Shown here one piece after another: positions 52,304 to 61,554 of a stretch of 64,000 bases of DNA (position 1 is the first letter of the stretch; the number at the start of each line of letters is the position of its first letter). This DNA is from Planctomyces sp. SH-PL62 (GTDB lineage Bacteria > Planctomycetota > Planctomycetia > Isosphaerales > Isosphaeraceae): assembly GCF_001610895.1 (NCBI RefSeq), contig NZ_CP011273.1, positions 2,914,001-2,978,000 of the forward strand, written 5' to 3'. The translations under genes and the position numbers were made by a program. The notes below the pieces were generated by a model, which saw nothing but the letters and a program-made list of their open reading frames with translations, was not told the DNA's origin and searched no databases.

Positions 52304-52765
52304 GGCCCGCCCCCCTCGCGACTGGACGATGATCCGAATCCGACGACGCTCCGACGAACGTCGTACCGTGTCAGTCTAGGGGCCGACCCCGTGGATCGCA
52401 AGTCGGAAACTCCCCATGCCGTCGCGCCCCGGATCGAGGCCGCTCGGCTCAGTCCCGGCGATTGGGTTCGTTCGCGATCCCGCGAGAAGGAAGCCGTCGG
52501 CTGCAAGGTTCATTAGGGATTGGGTTTGCGGTGCGATTCGGCTTCGGAAATTGGGTTCGTTCGTCCACTTTTCGTAGGTCGTTCGGTCGGTCGTCTACCG
52601 GCTCGACCCCGAAGGCGTATCCTTCGGTTCGTGAAGTCTACAGGAAACGATGCGTCGGGTTCCTGGATTGGAGAGGCCCGGTCGGGAGAAATGGAGGCAA
52701 AAGGCCGGGAAATCGGGATTGGAACCCCGTCGCGTCGCAGTAACCTTCGGGAAGGGGGCGTGACG
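52304..52765. repeat. intergenic region with a second ATTGGGTTCGTTCG cluster
   Basis: Between divergently arranged genes. Copies of the repeat already seen at 43124-43400 are at 52461 (ATTGGGTTCGTTCGC), 52517 (GGATTGGGTTTGCGG) and 52549 (AATTGGGTTCGTTCG). The rest should contain the promoter of the sigma-factor remnant and of the coiled-coil gene. No other gene supported. Confidence 0.7.
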
Positions 52766-53161
52766 ATGTCTCGGGATCGACGAGGGGTGGGTCGGGAGGT
52801 CGAGCGGCTGCTCCGCGACGGCGTGGAGGCGCCCGGCGGGCACGCCCGGCTCCTGCATCGGTATCTGGCCGAGCGCGACGAGGCCGCCTTCGAGGCGATC
52901 GTGGACCGTCACGGCCCGCCGGTCCTGGCCCTCTGCCGCCGCTATCTTCGCGACCCGGCCGACGTGGAGGATGCGTTCCAAGCGACGTTCCTGGTCCTCG
53001 TCCGCAAGGGTCGGACCCTGCGAGACGGCGACGCCCTGTCGAGCTGGCTTTACGGCGTGGCCTACCGCGTCGCGATCCGGGCCCGCGCCGACGTCCTCCG
53101 GCGACGGGCCCGCGAGGGGGATGAGGGCGAGACATCCCCGCCGATGAGCCATACCTGGTGA
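52766..53161 (+). pseudogene. truncated ECF-type RNA polymerase sigma factor
   Basis: A 131-residue frame with the region 2 of a planctomycete ECF sigma factor: AFEAIVDRHGPPVLALCRRYL, the core-binding DPADVEDAFQATFLVLVRK and SWLYGVAYRVAIRARAD. Region 4, needed for -35 recognition and normally about 60 residues further on, is missing; the frame stops after a short unrelated tail, and downstream sequence shows no region 4 in any frame. It is followed by palindromic repeats. Probably a gene remnant, although an RBS (GAAGGGGG) and start are intact. Confidence 0.75.
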
Positions 53162-53287
53162 CGGAGTACCGCAAAGCCAGGAGCGATTATGCTTTCACCC
53201 CTGGTGAGGGAAGGTCGCCCGCAGGGCCGGAGGAGGGGAACCATCAAGGCGGACGGACCGAAGAGGCGACGGCCCTCGCGCTCGTCG

Positions 53288-53336
53288 CCCCCTCATCAGC
53301 CGCTGCGCGGCGCCTTCTCCCTCGAGGGGAGAAGGG
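53288..53336. repeat. dispersed two-hairpin palindromic element (long form)
   Basis: Starts CCCCTCATCA, then hairpin GCCGC-TGC-GCGGC, then CCTTCTCCC-TCGA-GGGGAGAAGG. Organised like 49542-49589 but with compensated base changes in both stems, which implies selection for pairing or independent spread. Confidence 0.8.
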
Positions 53337-53438
53337 ATGCTAGAGCGATTATGCCTTCATCCATTGCGGGGGAAGGACGTTCGGGTCCGAACCCGGATTC
53401 CGGCGGTGTGGGTGCTCGTCGCCCCCGTATGAACGGTT

Positions 53439-53457
53439 TTCCCCCGCGAGGGGGGAA
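53439..53457. repeat. dispersed palindromic element (short form)
   Basis: TTCCCCC-GCGAG-GGGGGAA in the spacer 49 bases after the end of the minus-strand SRPBCC operon; it may act as its terminator. Confidence 0.65.
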
Positions 53458-53505
53458 GGATGTCGTTCGATTCGTCAGCTTATCAGGCGTGCGATCGATC
53501 TCGGA

Positions 53506-53967
53506 TCACATCCCCTGCGGCCACTTCCGGGTGGCTTCGAGGGATTCGCCGGTCTCCAGCAGGCTCTTGAGGCTGGCCAGGATGTGCGGCCAGCCCTGGG
53601 ACACCGCCCCGATCACCTTCGAGTCCGGGACCTCGCTCTCGTGGAGGACGGTGAGCTTCACCGCCTCGCCCTGCGGCTCCAGCGTGTACGTCAGCCGGGT
53701 CGGGGCTTCGTGGGCCGCCGCCGGGGTGATGTGATGCTTCCAGGACAGGACCAGCTTGTTCGGCGGATCGATCTCCAGCACCTCGCCGCTGTCGGGCACC
53801 TTCCCGGTCGGGCCGACGAGCTTCCAGCTCGCCCCCGGCTTCCACTCGCACTCCTGCCACGTCTCGACCCAGTACTGCCGAGTGAACTCCGGATCGATCA
53901 GCGCCTGCCACAGCTTCTCGGGCGTGGTGCGGATGTAGGTCACATATAGGAAACGTGATTCGGCCAT
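53506..53967 (-). CDS. SRPBCC (AHSA1/START) domain protein 1
   Basis: A 153-residue single-domain protein of the Aha1/CalC (AHSA1) branch of the SRPBCC ligand-binding fold. Typical marks are the N-terminal YVTYIRTTPEKLWQALIDPEF, RQYWVETWQECEWKPGASW and the C-terminal helix GWPHILASLKSLLETGESL that lids the hydrophobic pocket. Such proteins bind a small hydrophobic ligand or modify it. It is the third gene of an ArsR-SRPBCC-SRPBCC operon, starting four bases after the previous stop, with GGAGGAA before the ATG. Confidence 0.9.
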   Translation of the reverse strand: MAESRFLYVTYIRTTPEKLWQALIDPEFTRQYWVETWQECEWKPGASWKLVGPTGKVPDSGEVLEIDPPNKLVLSWKHHITPAAAHEAPTRLTYTLEPQGEAVKLTVLHESEVPDSKVIGAVSQGWPHILASLKSLLETGESLEATRKWPQGM

Positions 53968-53971
53968 CGGG

Positions 53972-54441
53972 TTATTCCTCCGTTGGGGGTTGGGGGGAGG
54001 TCAGGTTGAGCGGCCCGCCCGTCTCGAGCAAGGTCTTCAACCCGGACAGGATCATGGGCCAGCCGCGGCGGCCGCCGTCGAGAAGGTGGGGGGGATCGGG
54101 GTCGGGTGGGCCTCGGTCATGGTGAGCCGGACCGCACCTTCGCCGACCGGCTCGATCTCGTAGGTCACGACGCACTCGGGCAGGTCCGGGTGGGCGGTCA
54201 CCCTCCAGCCGAGGACGAGCTTGCGCGGCGGGTCGCTCGCCCGGACCAGGCCCTCCACGTCCACCGCGCCCGCCGGCGTGCGGAGCAACCACGGCGAGCC
54301 GGCCTTCCAGTCGGACTCCATGGCGCGGCCGAAGAAGTACCGGGTGGTGAACTCGCTGGAGGTGAGCGCCGCCCACACCTTCTCCGGGCTGGCCGCGATG
54401 TAGGTGACGTACACCGTGCTTTCCGACGTCAGGTCAGCCAT
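53972..54441 (-). CDS. SRPBCC (AHSA1/START) domain protein 2, frameshifted near its C-terminus
   Basis: Homologous to the next gene. The frame from the ATG at 54441 has YVTYIAASPEKVWAALTSSEF, RYFFGRAMESDWKAGSPW and VVTYEIEPVGEGAVRLTMTE, but as read it stops at 54052. A second frame carries the expected ending GWPMILSGLKTLLETGGPL and a stop at 53972. The two join if one base is added to a run of seven G at 54088-54094, giving about 156 residues. The lid helix is thus probably present in the living cell. Its ATG overlaps the ArsR gene's end by eight bases, so translation is coupled to the regulator. Confidence 0.85.
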
Positions 54442-54763
54442 CGGCCCCTTCCTCCAGTCGCTTCTTGAGGTCGGCCAGCGCCTGGAGCCGACCGCGTTCG
54501 AACTTCTTGATCCACCGCTCGGCGATCTCGTGGATCGGCACCGGGTTCAGGTAGTGGAGCTTCTCCCGGCCCTGCCACACGACGGCGATCAGCCTGGCTT
54601 CCTCCAGCACGGCCAGGTGCTTGGTGACGGCCTGCCGGGTCATCTTCAAGTGGGCGCACAGCGATCCGAGCGTCTGCCCGTTCTCGGCGTGGAGCCGATC
54701 CAGGAGCAGGCGGCGGGAGGCGTCGGCCAGGGCCTTGAAGACCTTGTCGTGGTCGTCGACCAT
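54434..54763 (-). CDS. ArsR-family regulator of the SRPBCC operon
   Basis: A 109-residue winged-helix repressor of the ArsR/SmtB superfamily. The DNA-binding domain reads FKALADASRRLLLDRLHAEN, LGSLCAHLKMTRQAVTKHLAVL and REKLHYLNPVPI. No metal-binding Cys pair is placed on the recognition helix, so like other ArsR proteins paired with AHSA1 genes it probably senses something other than metal ions. ATG at 54763 is preferred to an in-frame TTG. It heads an operon with two SRPBCC genes and lies just downstream of a perfect palindrome at 54773-54792, the likely operator for autorepression. Confidence 0.92.
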   Translation of the reverse strand: MVDDHDKVFKALADASRRLLLDRLHAENGQTLGSLCAHLKMTRQAVTKHLAVLEEARLIAVVWQGREKLHYLNPVPIHEIAERWIKKFERGRLQALADLKKRLEEGADG

Positions 54764-54772
54764 GCGGAGATT

Positions 54773-54792
54773 ATGCAACCTTTGGGTTGCAT
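54773..54792. promoter_or_regulatory. palindromic operator for the ArsR-family regulator
   Basis: ATGCAACC-TTTG-GGTTGCAT, perfect eight-base arms, ten bases before the regulator's start codon. Size, symmetry and position are those of ArsR-family operators. Confidence 0.75.
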
Positions 54793-54861
54793 GTCAAGGC
54801 TGGGGGCAGCGAATCGGGCGCGACCCGGAAGATCGAAGGTGGGGGGCTGGGGCCTGGCGGG

Positions 54862-55419
54862 TCAGGCGGGTTCCTTGACCAGGGCGCTGAGGGCCTTGAA
54901 TTCGGGGCGGTCGGCGGTGGCGCACCATTCGAAGAGGACGGCTTCGGTGGTGGAGATGACGGCGCCGGCGGATTCCAGGCGGCGGAGGGCGACGTCGCGG
55001 TCGAAGGGGTTCCGGCTGGCGACGGCGTCGGCGGGGACCTGGACGCGGAAGCCCAGGTCGATGAGGTCCAGGGCGGTCTGGGCGACGCAGACGTGGGCTT
55101 CGAGGCCGGCGAGGGTCACGTGGCGGGTCAGTCGGCCGTAGTATTGCTCCAGGATCTGCGGGACGGAGCAGCAGGCGAACGTCATCTTGGAGGCGCGTTC
55201 GGGGATCAGCTCGGCGATCGGGGGGGAGGTCGGTCCCAGGCCCTTGGGGTACTGCTCGGTCCCCTGGACGGCGACGTCGAGGAGCTTCGCGCCTCGGATC
55301 AGGCGGAGGGTGTTGGCGACGACCTTCGGGCCGTCGGCGACGGCGGCGACGAGCTTCTCCTGGACGTCGATCACGAGCAGGGCGCCGTAGGCGGCGGTCA
55401 GGCGTTGGGTGGCTCGCAT
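54862..55419 (-). CDS. isochorismatase-family cysteine hydrolase
   Basis: A 185-residue hydrolase of the isochorismatase-like superfamily. The catalytic triad can be placed: Asp in LLVIDVQEKLV, Lys in RASKMTFAC and the nucleophile Cys in GLEAHVCVAQTALD, the last preceded by the family's cis-peptide turn. Members hydrolyse amides or vinyl ethers such as nicotinamide or isochorismate; the present length fits the YcaC/isochorismatase-like group of unknown substrate. It lies upstream of the ArsR operon in the same direction but is separated from it by the operator, so it is probably a distinct unit. Confidence 0.9.
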   Translation of the reverse strand: MRATQRLTAAYGALLVIDVQEKLVAAVADGPKVVANTLRLIRGAKLLDVAVQGTEQYPKGLGPTSPPIAELIPERASKMTFACCSVPQILEQYYGRLTRHVTLAGLEAHVCVAQTALDLIDLGFRVQVPADAVASRNPFDRDVALRRLESAGAVISTTEAVLFEWCATADRPEFKALSALVKEPA

Positions 55420-55597
55420 GGTGGGATCTCCTCCTCGTCGGGGCTTCGTGGGTCGCCGTCCAGTCTAGCGGCTGCGGCTTGCCCGCGGGAGGGCCCGGGA
55501 TTAGGATGGCTGGGGATCGCCCGCACGGACGCCCAGGCCCCGATCGCGTCGCCGGCCCCGCCGCAGAGTCCTCTCTCCTCCGTCTAGAACCATTGGG

Positions 55598-57352
55598 TTG
55601 ACCAACGTGGCCGAGAAGCCTCGCGTGCTTGTCATCGAGCGGGAAGCGTCGCACGGCAAGGCGGTCCTCGACGCGCTGGGAGACACCGTCGAGCTCGTCT
55701 CGGTCCGCTCGATCTCCAAGGCCCTCGCGCTGCTGCGCGACAACCGGTTCGAGGGGGTGTACGTCGACGCCTCGCAGCTCTCCGCGGCGCGTTGGGTGGG
55801 GATGATCATCCAGGCGGAGGAGATCCTCGACGCGATCGCCGACGGCGTGGCGGTGGTCGACCCGGACCTGCGGATCATCTGGGCGAACCCCGAGTTCGTC
55901 TCGTTCACGTCCGGCCCCGATTCGACGGTCGGCACGCGGTTCTACCAGGCCTTCGCCGAGTCCGAGATCCTCGGGCCGGAGCCCTGTCCGTTCACGACGG
56001 CGGTCGCCACGCGGTCGCCGTCGAGCACGGTCCTGAAGATCCGCAACAACCGGTACCTGAAGGTCACGGTCACGCCGGTCTTCGACGCCCGCCACGTCCT
56101 GACCCACCTGATCGCCCTGACCCGCGAGATCACCGACGAGGCCCAGCAGCAGCTCAAGGTCAACGCCATCGCCCAGGCCGGCGACGAGCTGGCCGACCTG
56201 ACGCCCGAGGAGCTGTCGGAGATGGGGGCCGAGGAGCGGACCGACCTCCTCAAGTACAACATCGCGCGGCACATGAAGGACCTGATGGGCCTGGACTTCA
56301 TGGAGATCCGCCTGCTGGACCGGGGCAGCGGCCGACTGATCCCGCTCTTGACCGAAGGGATGACCCCGTTGGCCGCCGGCCGCGAGCTCCTGGCGGGCAA
56401 GGAGGGGCAGGGGGTGACCGGCCTGGTGGCGGCCACCGGCCAGAGCTACCTCTGTCCGGACACGACCAAGGACCCGTTCTACATCGAGGGGGCGGAGAAC
56501 GCCCGGAGCTCGCTGACCGTCCCCCTGGTCTACCACGGCAACGTCATCGGCACGCTGAACGTCGAGAGTCCCCATCCCGACTCGTTCGACGATCGCGACC
56601 GTCAGTTCCTGGAGATCTACGGCCGCAACGTGGCCTCGGCCCTGAACACGCTGGAGCTGCTCCAGGCCGAGAAGGCGAGCACCGCCAGCGCCTCGGTCCA
56701 GGCGATCAGCCGCGAGGTCGCCCTGCCGCTCGACGACGTGATCACCGACGCCGTCACGGTGCTGGACCGCTACGCCGGCCACGACGAGGACGTCATCGCC
56801 CGGCTCCGCCACCTCCTCTACCGCGCCCGAGAGATCCGCGGCATCATCCAGAAGGTCGGCTCGACGATCGCCCCGCCCCCCGCCAACCGGGTCGCGACGC
56901 CCCCCGCCGCGCGGCTCGCCGGGGCCCGAATCCTGGTGGTCGACGCCGACGAGGCCATCCGCCGCTCGGCCCACCACCTGCTGGGCATCCAGGGCGCCGT
57001 CGTCGAGACGGCGCGCGACGCCCGCGAGGCCGTCGCGCTCGCCCGCCAGGAGTCGTACTCGGCCGCCCTGGCCGACATCCGCCTCCCCGACATGGACGGC
57101 TACGCCATCTACAAGCGGCTCCGCGAGGTCCGGCCCGAGACCCCGGTCATCCTCATGACCGGCTTCGGCTACGACCCCACCCACTCCATCGTCAAGGCCC
57201 GCCAGGAGGGCCTGCAAACCGTCCTGTACAAGCCCTTCCGCTCCGACCGCCTGATGGAAGCCGTCGAACAGGCCCTCCACATCCAGACCAACCGCGCCGA
57301 GGCCGACCCCCCCGACCTCCAGCCCGAACCCGCGCCCCGGCCCGAATCCTGA
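55598..57352 (+). CDS. PAS-GAF-receiver signalling protein
   Basis: A 584-residue cytoplasmic protein. Residues 1-65 look like a degenerate receiver domain without the Asp. A PAS domain follows (about 70-180, ILDAIADGVAVVDPDLRIIW), then GAF (about 205-360, GVTGLVAATGQSYLCPD, SLTVPLVYHGNVIGTLNVES), a helical linker like a histidine kinase dimerisation helix but without a clear phospho-His, and a C-terminal receiver (about 445-565) with ILVVDADEAIRR, the phospho-acceptor Asp in LADIRLPDMDG and LYKPFR. No kinase catalytic domain. The start is TTG at 55598 or GTG at 55607; no ATG fits and no strong ribosome site is visible. Probably relays phosphate from an unlinked kinase. Confidence 0.87.
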   Translation: MTNVAEKPRVLVIEREASHGKAVLDALGDTVELVSVRSISKALALLRDNRFEGVYVDASQLSAARWVGMIIQAEEILDAIADGVAVVDPDLRIIWANPEFVSFTSGPDSTVGTRFYQAFAESEILGPEPCPFTTAVATRSPSSTVLKIRNNRYLKVTVTPVFDARHVLTHLIALTREITDEAQQQLKVNAIAQAGDELADLTPEELSEMGAEERTDLLKYNIARHMKDLMGLDFMEIRLLDRGSGRLIPLLTEGMTPLAAGRELLAGKEGQGVTGLVAATGQSYLCPDTTKDPFYIEGAENARSSLTVPLVYHGNVIGTLNVESPHPDSFDDRDRQFLEIYGRNVASALNTLELLQAEKASTASASVQAISREVALPLDDVITDAVTVLDRYAGHDEDVIARLRHLLYRAREIRGIIQKVGSTIAPPPANRVATPPAARLAGARILVVDADEAIRRSAHHLLGIQGAVVETARDAREAVALARQESYSAALADIRLPDMDGYAIYKRLREVRPETPVILMTGFGYDPTHSIVKARQEGLQTVLYKPFRSDRLMEAVEQALHIQTNRAEADPPDLQPEPAPRPES

Positions 57353-57407
57353 AACCCCGCGATCGGCGAAGGCGGACGCTCCGCGCGCCCGCCGTGCCGA
57401 AGCCGCC

Positions 57408-59228
57408 TCAGCGACGGGCGTCGTTCAGGGCGAGGGTCAACTCCTCGGGGGAGATCCCGTGGAGCCGGGCCGCCTGGTTCAGCGTCACGCGGCGGCCGAT
57501 CGTCCGACGCAGGGCCGCGCTGCGAAGCGGGGTCAGGCCGAAGCGATCGAAGACCGGCGCGGTCTCGGGGAACCAGTCCAGGACGTCGGCCGGATGATGA
57601 CCCCCGTCGATCCGGTCGGGCGCGGGGGCGGCGACGCGATCGTGTCGAGCTTCGCCGTCGCGACGGGAGAGGATCAGGGACGCGATGCCGAATCCCCACC
57701 AGGCCAGCCCGGCGACTTCCATGGTCCCGCTGACGCCGATGACGGCGTAAGGGGCCGGCGACCAGTCGGTCAGCGTCTGGGTGACGACTCGGAGGCAGCA
57801 GCCGGCGTTGACCAGGAGGAACGGGCCCCAGAGGCTCGACAGGCCGCGCGAGTCCACGCCGGTGAGCGTCGGCACGGCCTTGGCGGCGAAGCCCATGATC
57901 ATCAGGGAGACGAATCCGACCGTGGCGGCGTGGCGGATCGCCCCGTAATAGGCGTGGCTGAACGGCAGGCCGCTGGCCGCCTGGTAGGCCGGCAACAGGG
58001 CGAGCATCGCGATCGAGACCGCGAGCCAGCCGTAAGCCGCCCGCACGAACTTGCAAACGCGGTCGTGTTCCGGGAAGGGCCGCCAGGGCCGCCAGGGGAG
58101 GACCACCAGGGCGGCCCCCGCCGCGAGCATCAGCCAGGGGAGCATCAGGCCCGCCGCCAGGACGTGGTTCCCGGTCAGTCGGTAGGTCAGGAAGAGGGCG
58201 ACCTCGCCGAGCACGGCGGCGGTCAGGAGCCCGAGGGCCGTCCAGGCCCGGCGGTCCTCGACGCGGGGGGCGCCGAAGAGCGCCGGGAGCATGCGGATGG
58301 AGACGCCCAGGATCATGAACAGGGCGAGCCCGTGGACCTGCAAGTCGCGCAGGGGGGCCTGGTAGGTCGCGACGTACCAGACCAGCGACGCCTCGTCCGG
58401 GGCGGTCATCGTCGTCCAGGTGTGCCAGCCGCTCATGATCGTCGCCGCGACGAACCACGCCAGCGCCGCCGTCACGAACCCGACGTAGGGCTCGAACCGC
58501 GCGCCGGAGCGGCGGAAGGTCGCCAGGATCTGCGCGGCGAAGGTCGCCGTCGCCGCCGCCTGCAAGCCGGCGCCGGCCGTCGCCACGATCGCGGCCAGGG
58601 AGGAGTCTCCCATCGCGACCATCCCGAAAGCCTGGGTCGCGATGCCGACGATCATGGCCCCGAAGACCGCGACGGCCAGCCGGGGCGCCGCCAGGCTCGT
58701 GTGCCAGAACCTGGGGAACGCCTGGTAGGCGAAGCCCATGATGAACAGGCCCACCCAGCCGGAAATCTGCACCATGCCGTGCGCGTTGACGCTCTGGAGC
58801 GCGTTCGCCTGGAATGAGCCGCTCAGGCCGATGTTCCAGAGCAGCCAGGCCCCCCAGGTGGCCCCGGCCGAGAGGACCATGACGATCCCCGCGAGGAAGA
58901 AGCGGGCGTAGATCGCGTCGGCGACGCTCGCGGGCTCCTCGACCAGCCCTCCCGCCGGCAGCCCGCGCCCGACCGCCTCGGCCAGCTCACGCATCAGCCG
59001 ATCCTGCTCCACCCCGTGCGCCCTCGCGAAGAAGCCGAGCGTCTCATACGGGCCGAGCCGCCCGCCGCAGCCCCGAAGGCCGTAGCGGTCGAGCACGGCC
59101 CGAGCCTCGGGATGGACCCGCAGCAGATCCGGGATCATCGTCGCGGCGGTGACGGCCGAACCGGCCGTGAAGCCCGAATCGGGCGCGGGGGGCGGCCCGT
59201 CCAGGATGGGGAGCGAGATCGTCGCCAT
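57408..59228 (-). CDS. NnrS-like membrane protein flanked by DUF1858/ScdA_N-type domains
   Basis: A 606-residue protein. Residues about 30-95 form a DUF1858/ScdA_N-like domain (TMIPDLLRVHPEARAVLDRYGL, CGG). Then come about 12 transmembrane helices with the NnrS/haem-copper-oxidase-like histidines (NAHGMVQISGWVGLFIMGFAY, DLQVHGLALFMILG, HAYYGAIRHAATVGF). A second DUF1858-like domain closes the protein (HPADVLDWFPETAPVFDRFGL ... LHGISPEELTLAL). NnrS proteins protect against nitric oxide stress; ScdA_N/DUF1858 domains occur in iron-sulphur repair proteins. The combination fits a nitrosative-stress or denitrification-related role. The ATG at 59228 has AAGGA upstream. No close neighbour supports the assignment. 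Confidence 0.82.
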   Translation of the reverse strand: MATISLPILDGPPPAPDSGFTAGSAVTAATMIPDLLRVHPEARAVLDRYGLRGCGGRLGPYETLGFFARAHGVEQDRLMRELAEAVGRGLPAGGLVEEPASVADAIYARFFLAGIVMVLSAGATWGAWLLWNIGLSGSFQANALQSVNAHGMVQISGWVGLFIMGFAYQAFPRFWHTSLAAPRLAVAVFGAMIVGIATQAFGMVAMGDSSLAAIVATAGAGLQAAATATFAAQILATFRRSGARFEPYVGFVTAALAWFVAATIMSGWHTWTTMTAPDEASLVWYVATYQAPLRDLQVHGLALFMILGVSIRMLPALFGAPRVEDRRAWTALGLLTAAVLGEVALFLTYRLTGNHVLAAGLMLPWLMLAAGAALVVLPWRPWRPFPEHDRVCKFVRAAYGWLAVSIAMLALLPAYQAASGLPFSHAYYGAIRHAATVGFVSLMIMGFAAKAVPTLTGVDSRGLSSLWGPFLLVNAGCCLRVVTQTLTDWSPAPYAVIGVSGTMEVAGLAWWGFGIASLILSRRDGEARHDRVAAPAPDRIDGGHHPADVLDWFPETAPVFDRFGLTPLRSAALRRTIGRRVTLNQAARLHGISPEELTLALNDARR

Positions 59229-59396
59229 TGGGAATCGTCCTTCAGGCCCGACCAGCGGCGTCGAGCCTTCGCTCAAGCGGGGCGGAGCCGACCCGCCGGC
59301 CCGGACGTCCCGTCCCGGCGAATCCTCCTCGGCCCCGACACCTCGAATCGGAAATCTGGACCTACAGGTAAAGATATCACCGGTCGGGCCTTGGCG

Positions 59397-61554
59397 TCAA
59401 GGCGGGGCCGCCCCGTTCGCGGTTTCGGCGTCGGCCCGGGGGGGCCGCCCGCGCAGCTCGGGGTCGTAGCCGACGGTCCCCACGTCGTCGTCGGCCTCGA
59501 ACCGCCCCCACTTCTTCGGGTCGTACGAGCCGTGCTCGTCCCTGAGGTTGGGGCCGATCGAATAGACGTGGAGGAGTCCGTCGACGTGTTCCATGCGGAA
59601 GGGTTCGCCGGTGTAGGGATCGAGCGGCGCGCCGGCGTTTAGGAATTCGTCGTCGATCTCGGCGGCCGACGCGGGCCACGCCCCGGTCGCCCGGCGTTGG
59701 CGCTCGGCGGCGACGAGGACGGCCGCCGACCCCAGCTCGGCGCGGACCCGCAGTTCGGTGTCGAGGATGGCGGACGCGGCGGGCATCATGAGCAGCGGGA
59801 GCGTCGCGATGTAGGGCCCGAGCCGCGACTCCTTGACGGCCTCGACGCGGGCCTTGTACGCCGCCAGGGCGTCTCGCCACTCCTCTTCGGGGAGGTCCGG
59901 GATCGCGATCAGCTCGTTGAACCAGCGCAGCGCGACCGACGTCTGATACCAGCCCCCCACGATCGTGAGGCCGCTCAGCGAACGGACCGGGGGCGGGCCG
60001 CCGTCGGGCCCCTTCGCACCGGCGAGGGCCTCGAACGGCAGCTCGCCCTCGGCGACCCGCCGGATCACTTCGAACAGGATGGCGCGCTCGCCGCGCAGGG
60101 CGTAGCGGAGGCGGGGCCGGTCGTACTCGTCGAGGATCAGGTCCTGGAGCGCGGCGAGGGCCTCGTCGGACGCCTCGCCCTGGGCGAGCGCCCGACGGGC
60201 GGTCTGCACGGCCAGGACGTCGATCGCGGTTCGGACGAGCTGGCTGATGGCGAAGGGTTCGTCGCCGATCGATCGGGCGACGCCGAGGATGGCGCGGCAG
60301 GAGTCGAGCGCCTCGTCGATGGTGCCGTCGTGGGCCGACACGAGTGCGTCGGCACGGAGCAGCCGGGCCACGCCGCGGGCGGCCTGGGTCTCGGGCAGCA
60401 GCGTGTCGATCAGGATCGGGCCGAGTTCCAACTCGTGGCGGCCGCGTTCGTAGTCGGCGACCTCGCGCGCCATCTCCACCTCCTCGGCGAGCGTGTCCAA
60501 CTCGTCGCCGATGGCGGTCGCCACATCCTCGGGGAGGCTTCGCGACTCCTCGGCCTCCTCCGCCCGCTCCAGGGCGGTCGCCGCGTCCAGCGGTCCGTCG
60601 GTCTCGGCCTCGGGAAGGCCGGGCTCTCGGGAGGGCTTCTGGGGCCATCCCTCGGGGAGCAGGTCGACGACATCGGCGACGATCATGGCCGAGTTCTCGT
60701 CGTCGGGGACCTCCTCGCGGGTCGCCATCAGGTCGTCGAGCCGCCAGTCGGGATCGAGGGCGTCGGTCTCGGCGACGGCCTCCTCCGCGTTGCGGAACGA
60801 ATAGCGGATCAGGTAGCTCCCGCCCGCGATCCCCGCTACGAGGCCGACCGCGCCCAGCCCCGCCGCGAAGGCCCAGCGCAGGCGTCGGCGGCGCCGCCGG
60901 TCCGCCGTGCCGCGGCCCGGCCAGCCCAGTCGCGAGGCGACGCCCCGGCCCAGCCACACGACCGCGCCCGCCGGCACGGCGACGAGGAAGCTCAGCCACG
61001 CGCAGATCCCCACCCAGCGGCCGACGAACGCGAGCAGGCCGACGACCGCCCCGCGCGTCAGCCCGGCGTAGGGGAGCGTCGCGAGCGACCCGCCCACGAG
61101 CAGGCAGGCCGCCGGCACGGAGACCAGGGCCGGCAACCAGGCCCCGAACTCCAGCCCCCGCCCCAGGTCGCGCAGGCCGTCCCGCCAGCCGCGCGGGCGT
61201 GCGGCCGGCGGCGGGACGACGGCCGCCGCGTCGGGCTCCGCGGCCGCGACGGGCTCCGCCGCCGCGTCGGGCTCCGCGGCCGCGACGGGCTCCGCCGCCG
61301 CGTCGGGCTCCGCGGCCGCGACGGGCTCCGCCGCCGCGTCGGGCTCCGCGGCCGCGACGGGCTCCGCCGCCGCGTCGGGCTCCGCGGCCGCGACGGGCTC
61401 CGCCGCCGCGTCGGGCTCCGCGGCCGCGACGGGCTCCGCCGCCGCGTCGGGCTCCGCGCCGCGACGGGCTCCGCCGCCGCGTCGGGCTCCGCTGCGTCGG
61501 GCTCCGCCGCCGCCGCGTCGGGAGGGGATTCGAGGGGCTTCGGTTCCTCGTCGC

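Larger units (their letters stand above)
53162..53505. other. 344-base intergenic region with palindromic elements
   Basis: Between the sigma remnant and the SRPBCC operon. It holds one long-form (53288-53336) and one short-form (53439-53457) hairpin element, plus degenerate pieces near 53365. No coding sequence supported. Confidence 0.6.

Noticed and set aside
59363-59392. AT-rich GGTGATATCTTTACCTG upstream of the NnrS-like gene as an NsrR or FNR-type site
   Set aside because: It has no convincing dyad symmetry of the known NsrR or FNR consensus; at most it marks a promoter.
5692-61460. Programmed frameshifting or phase variation as explanation for the broken frames
   Set aside because: The runs are short, the affected genes are unrelated, and the 36-bp repeat is a multiple of three, so length change would not alter frame. 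Sequencing error explains all five more simply.
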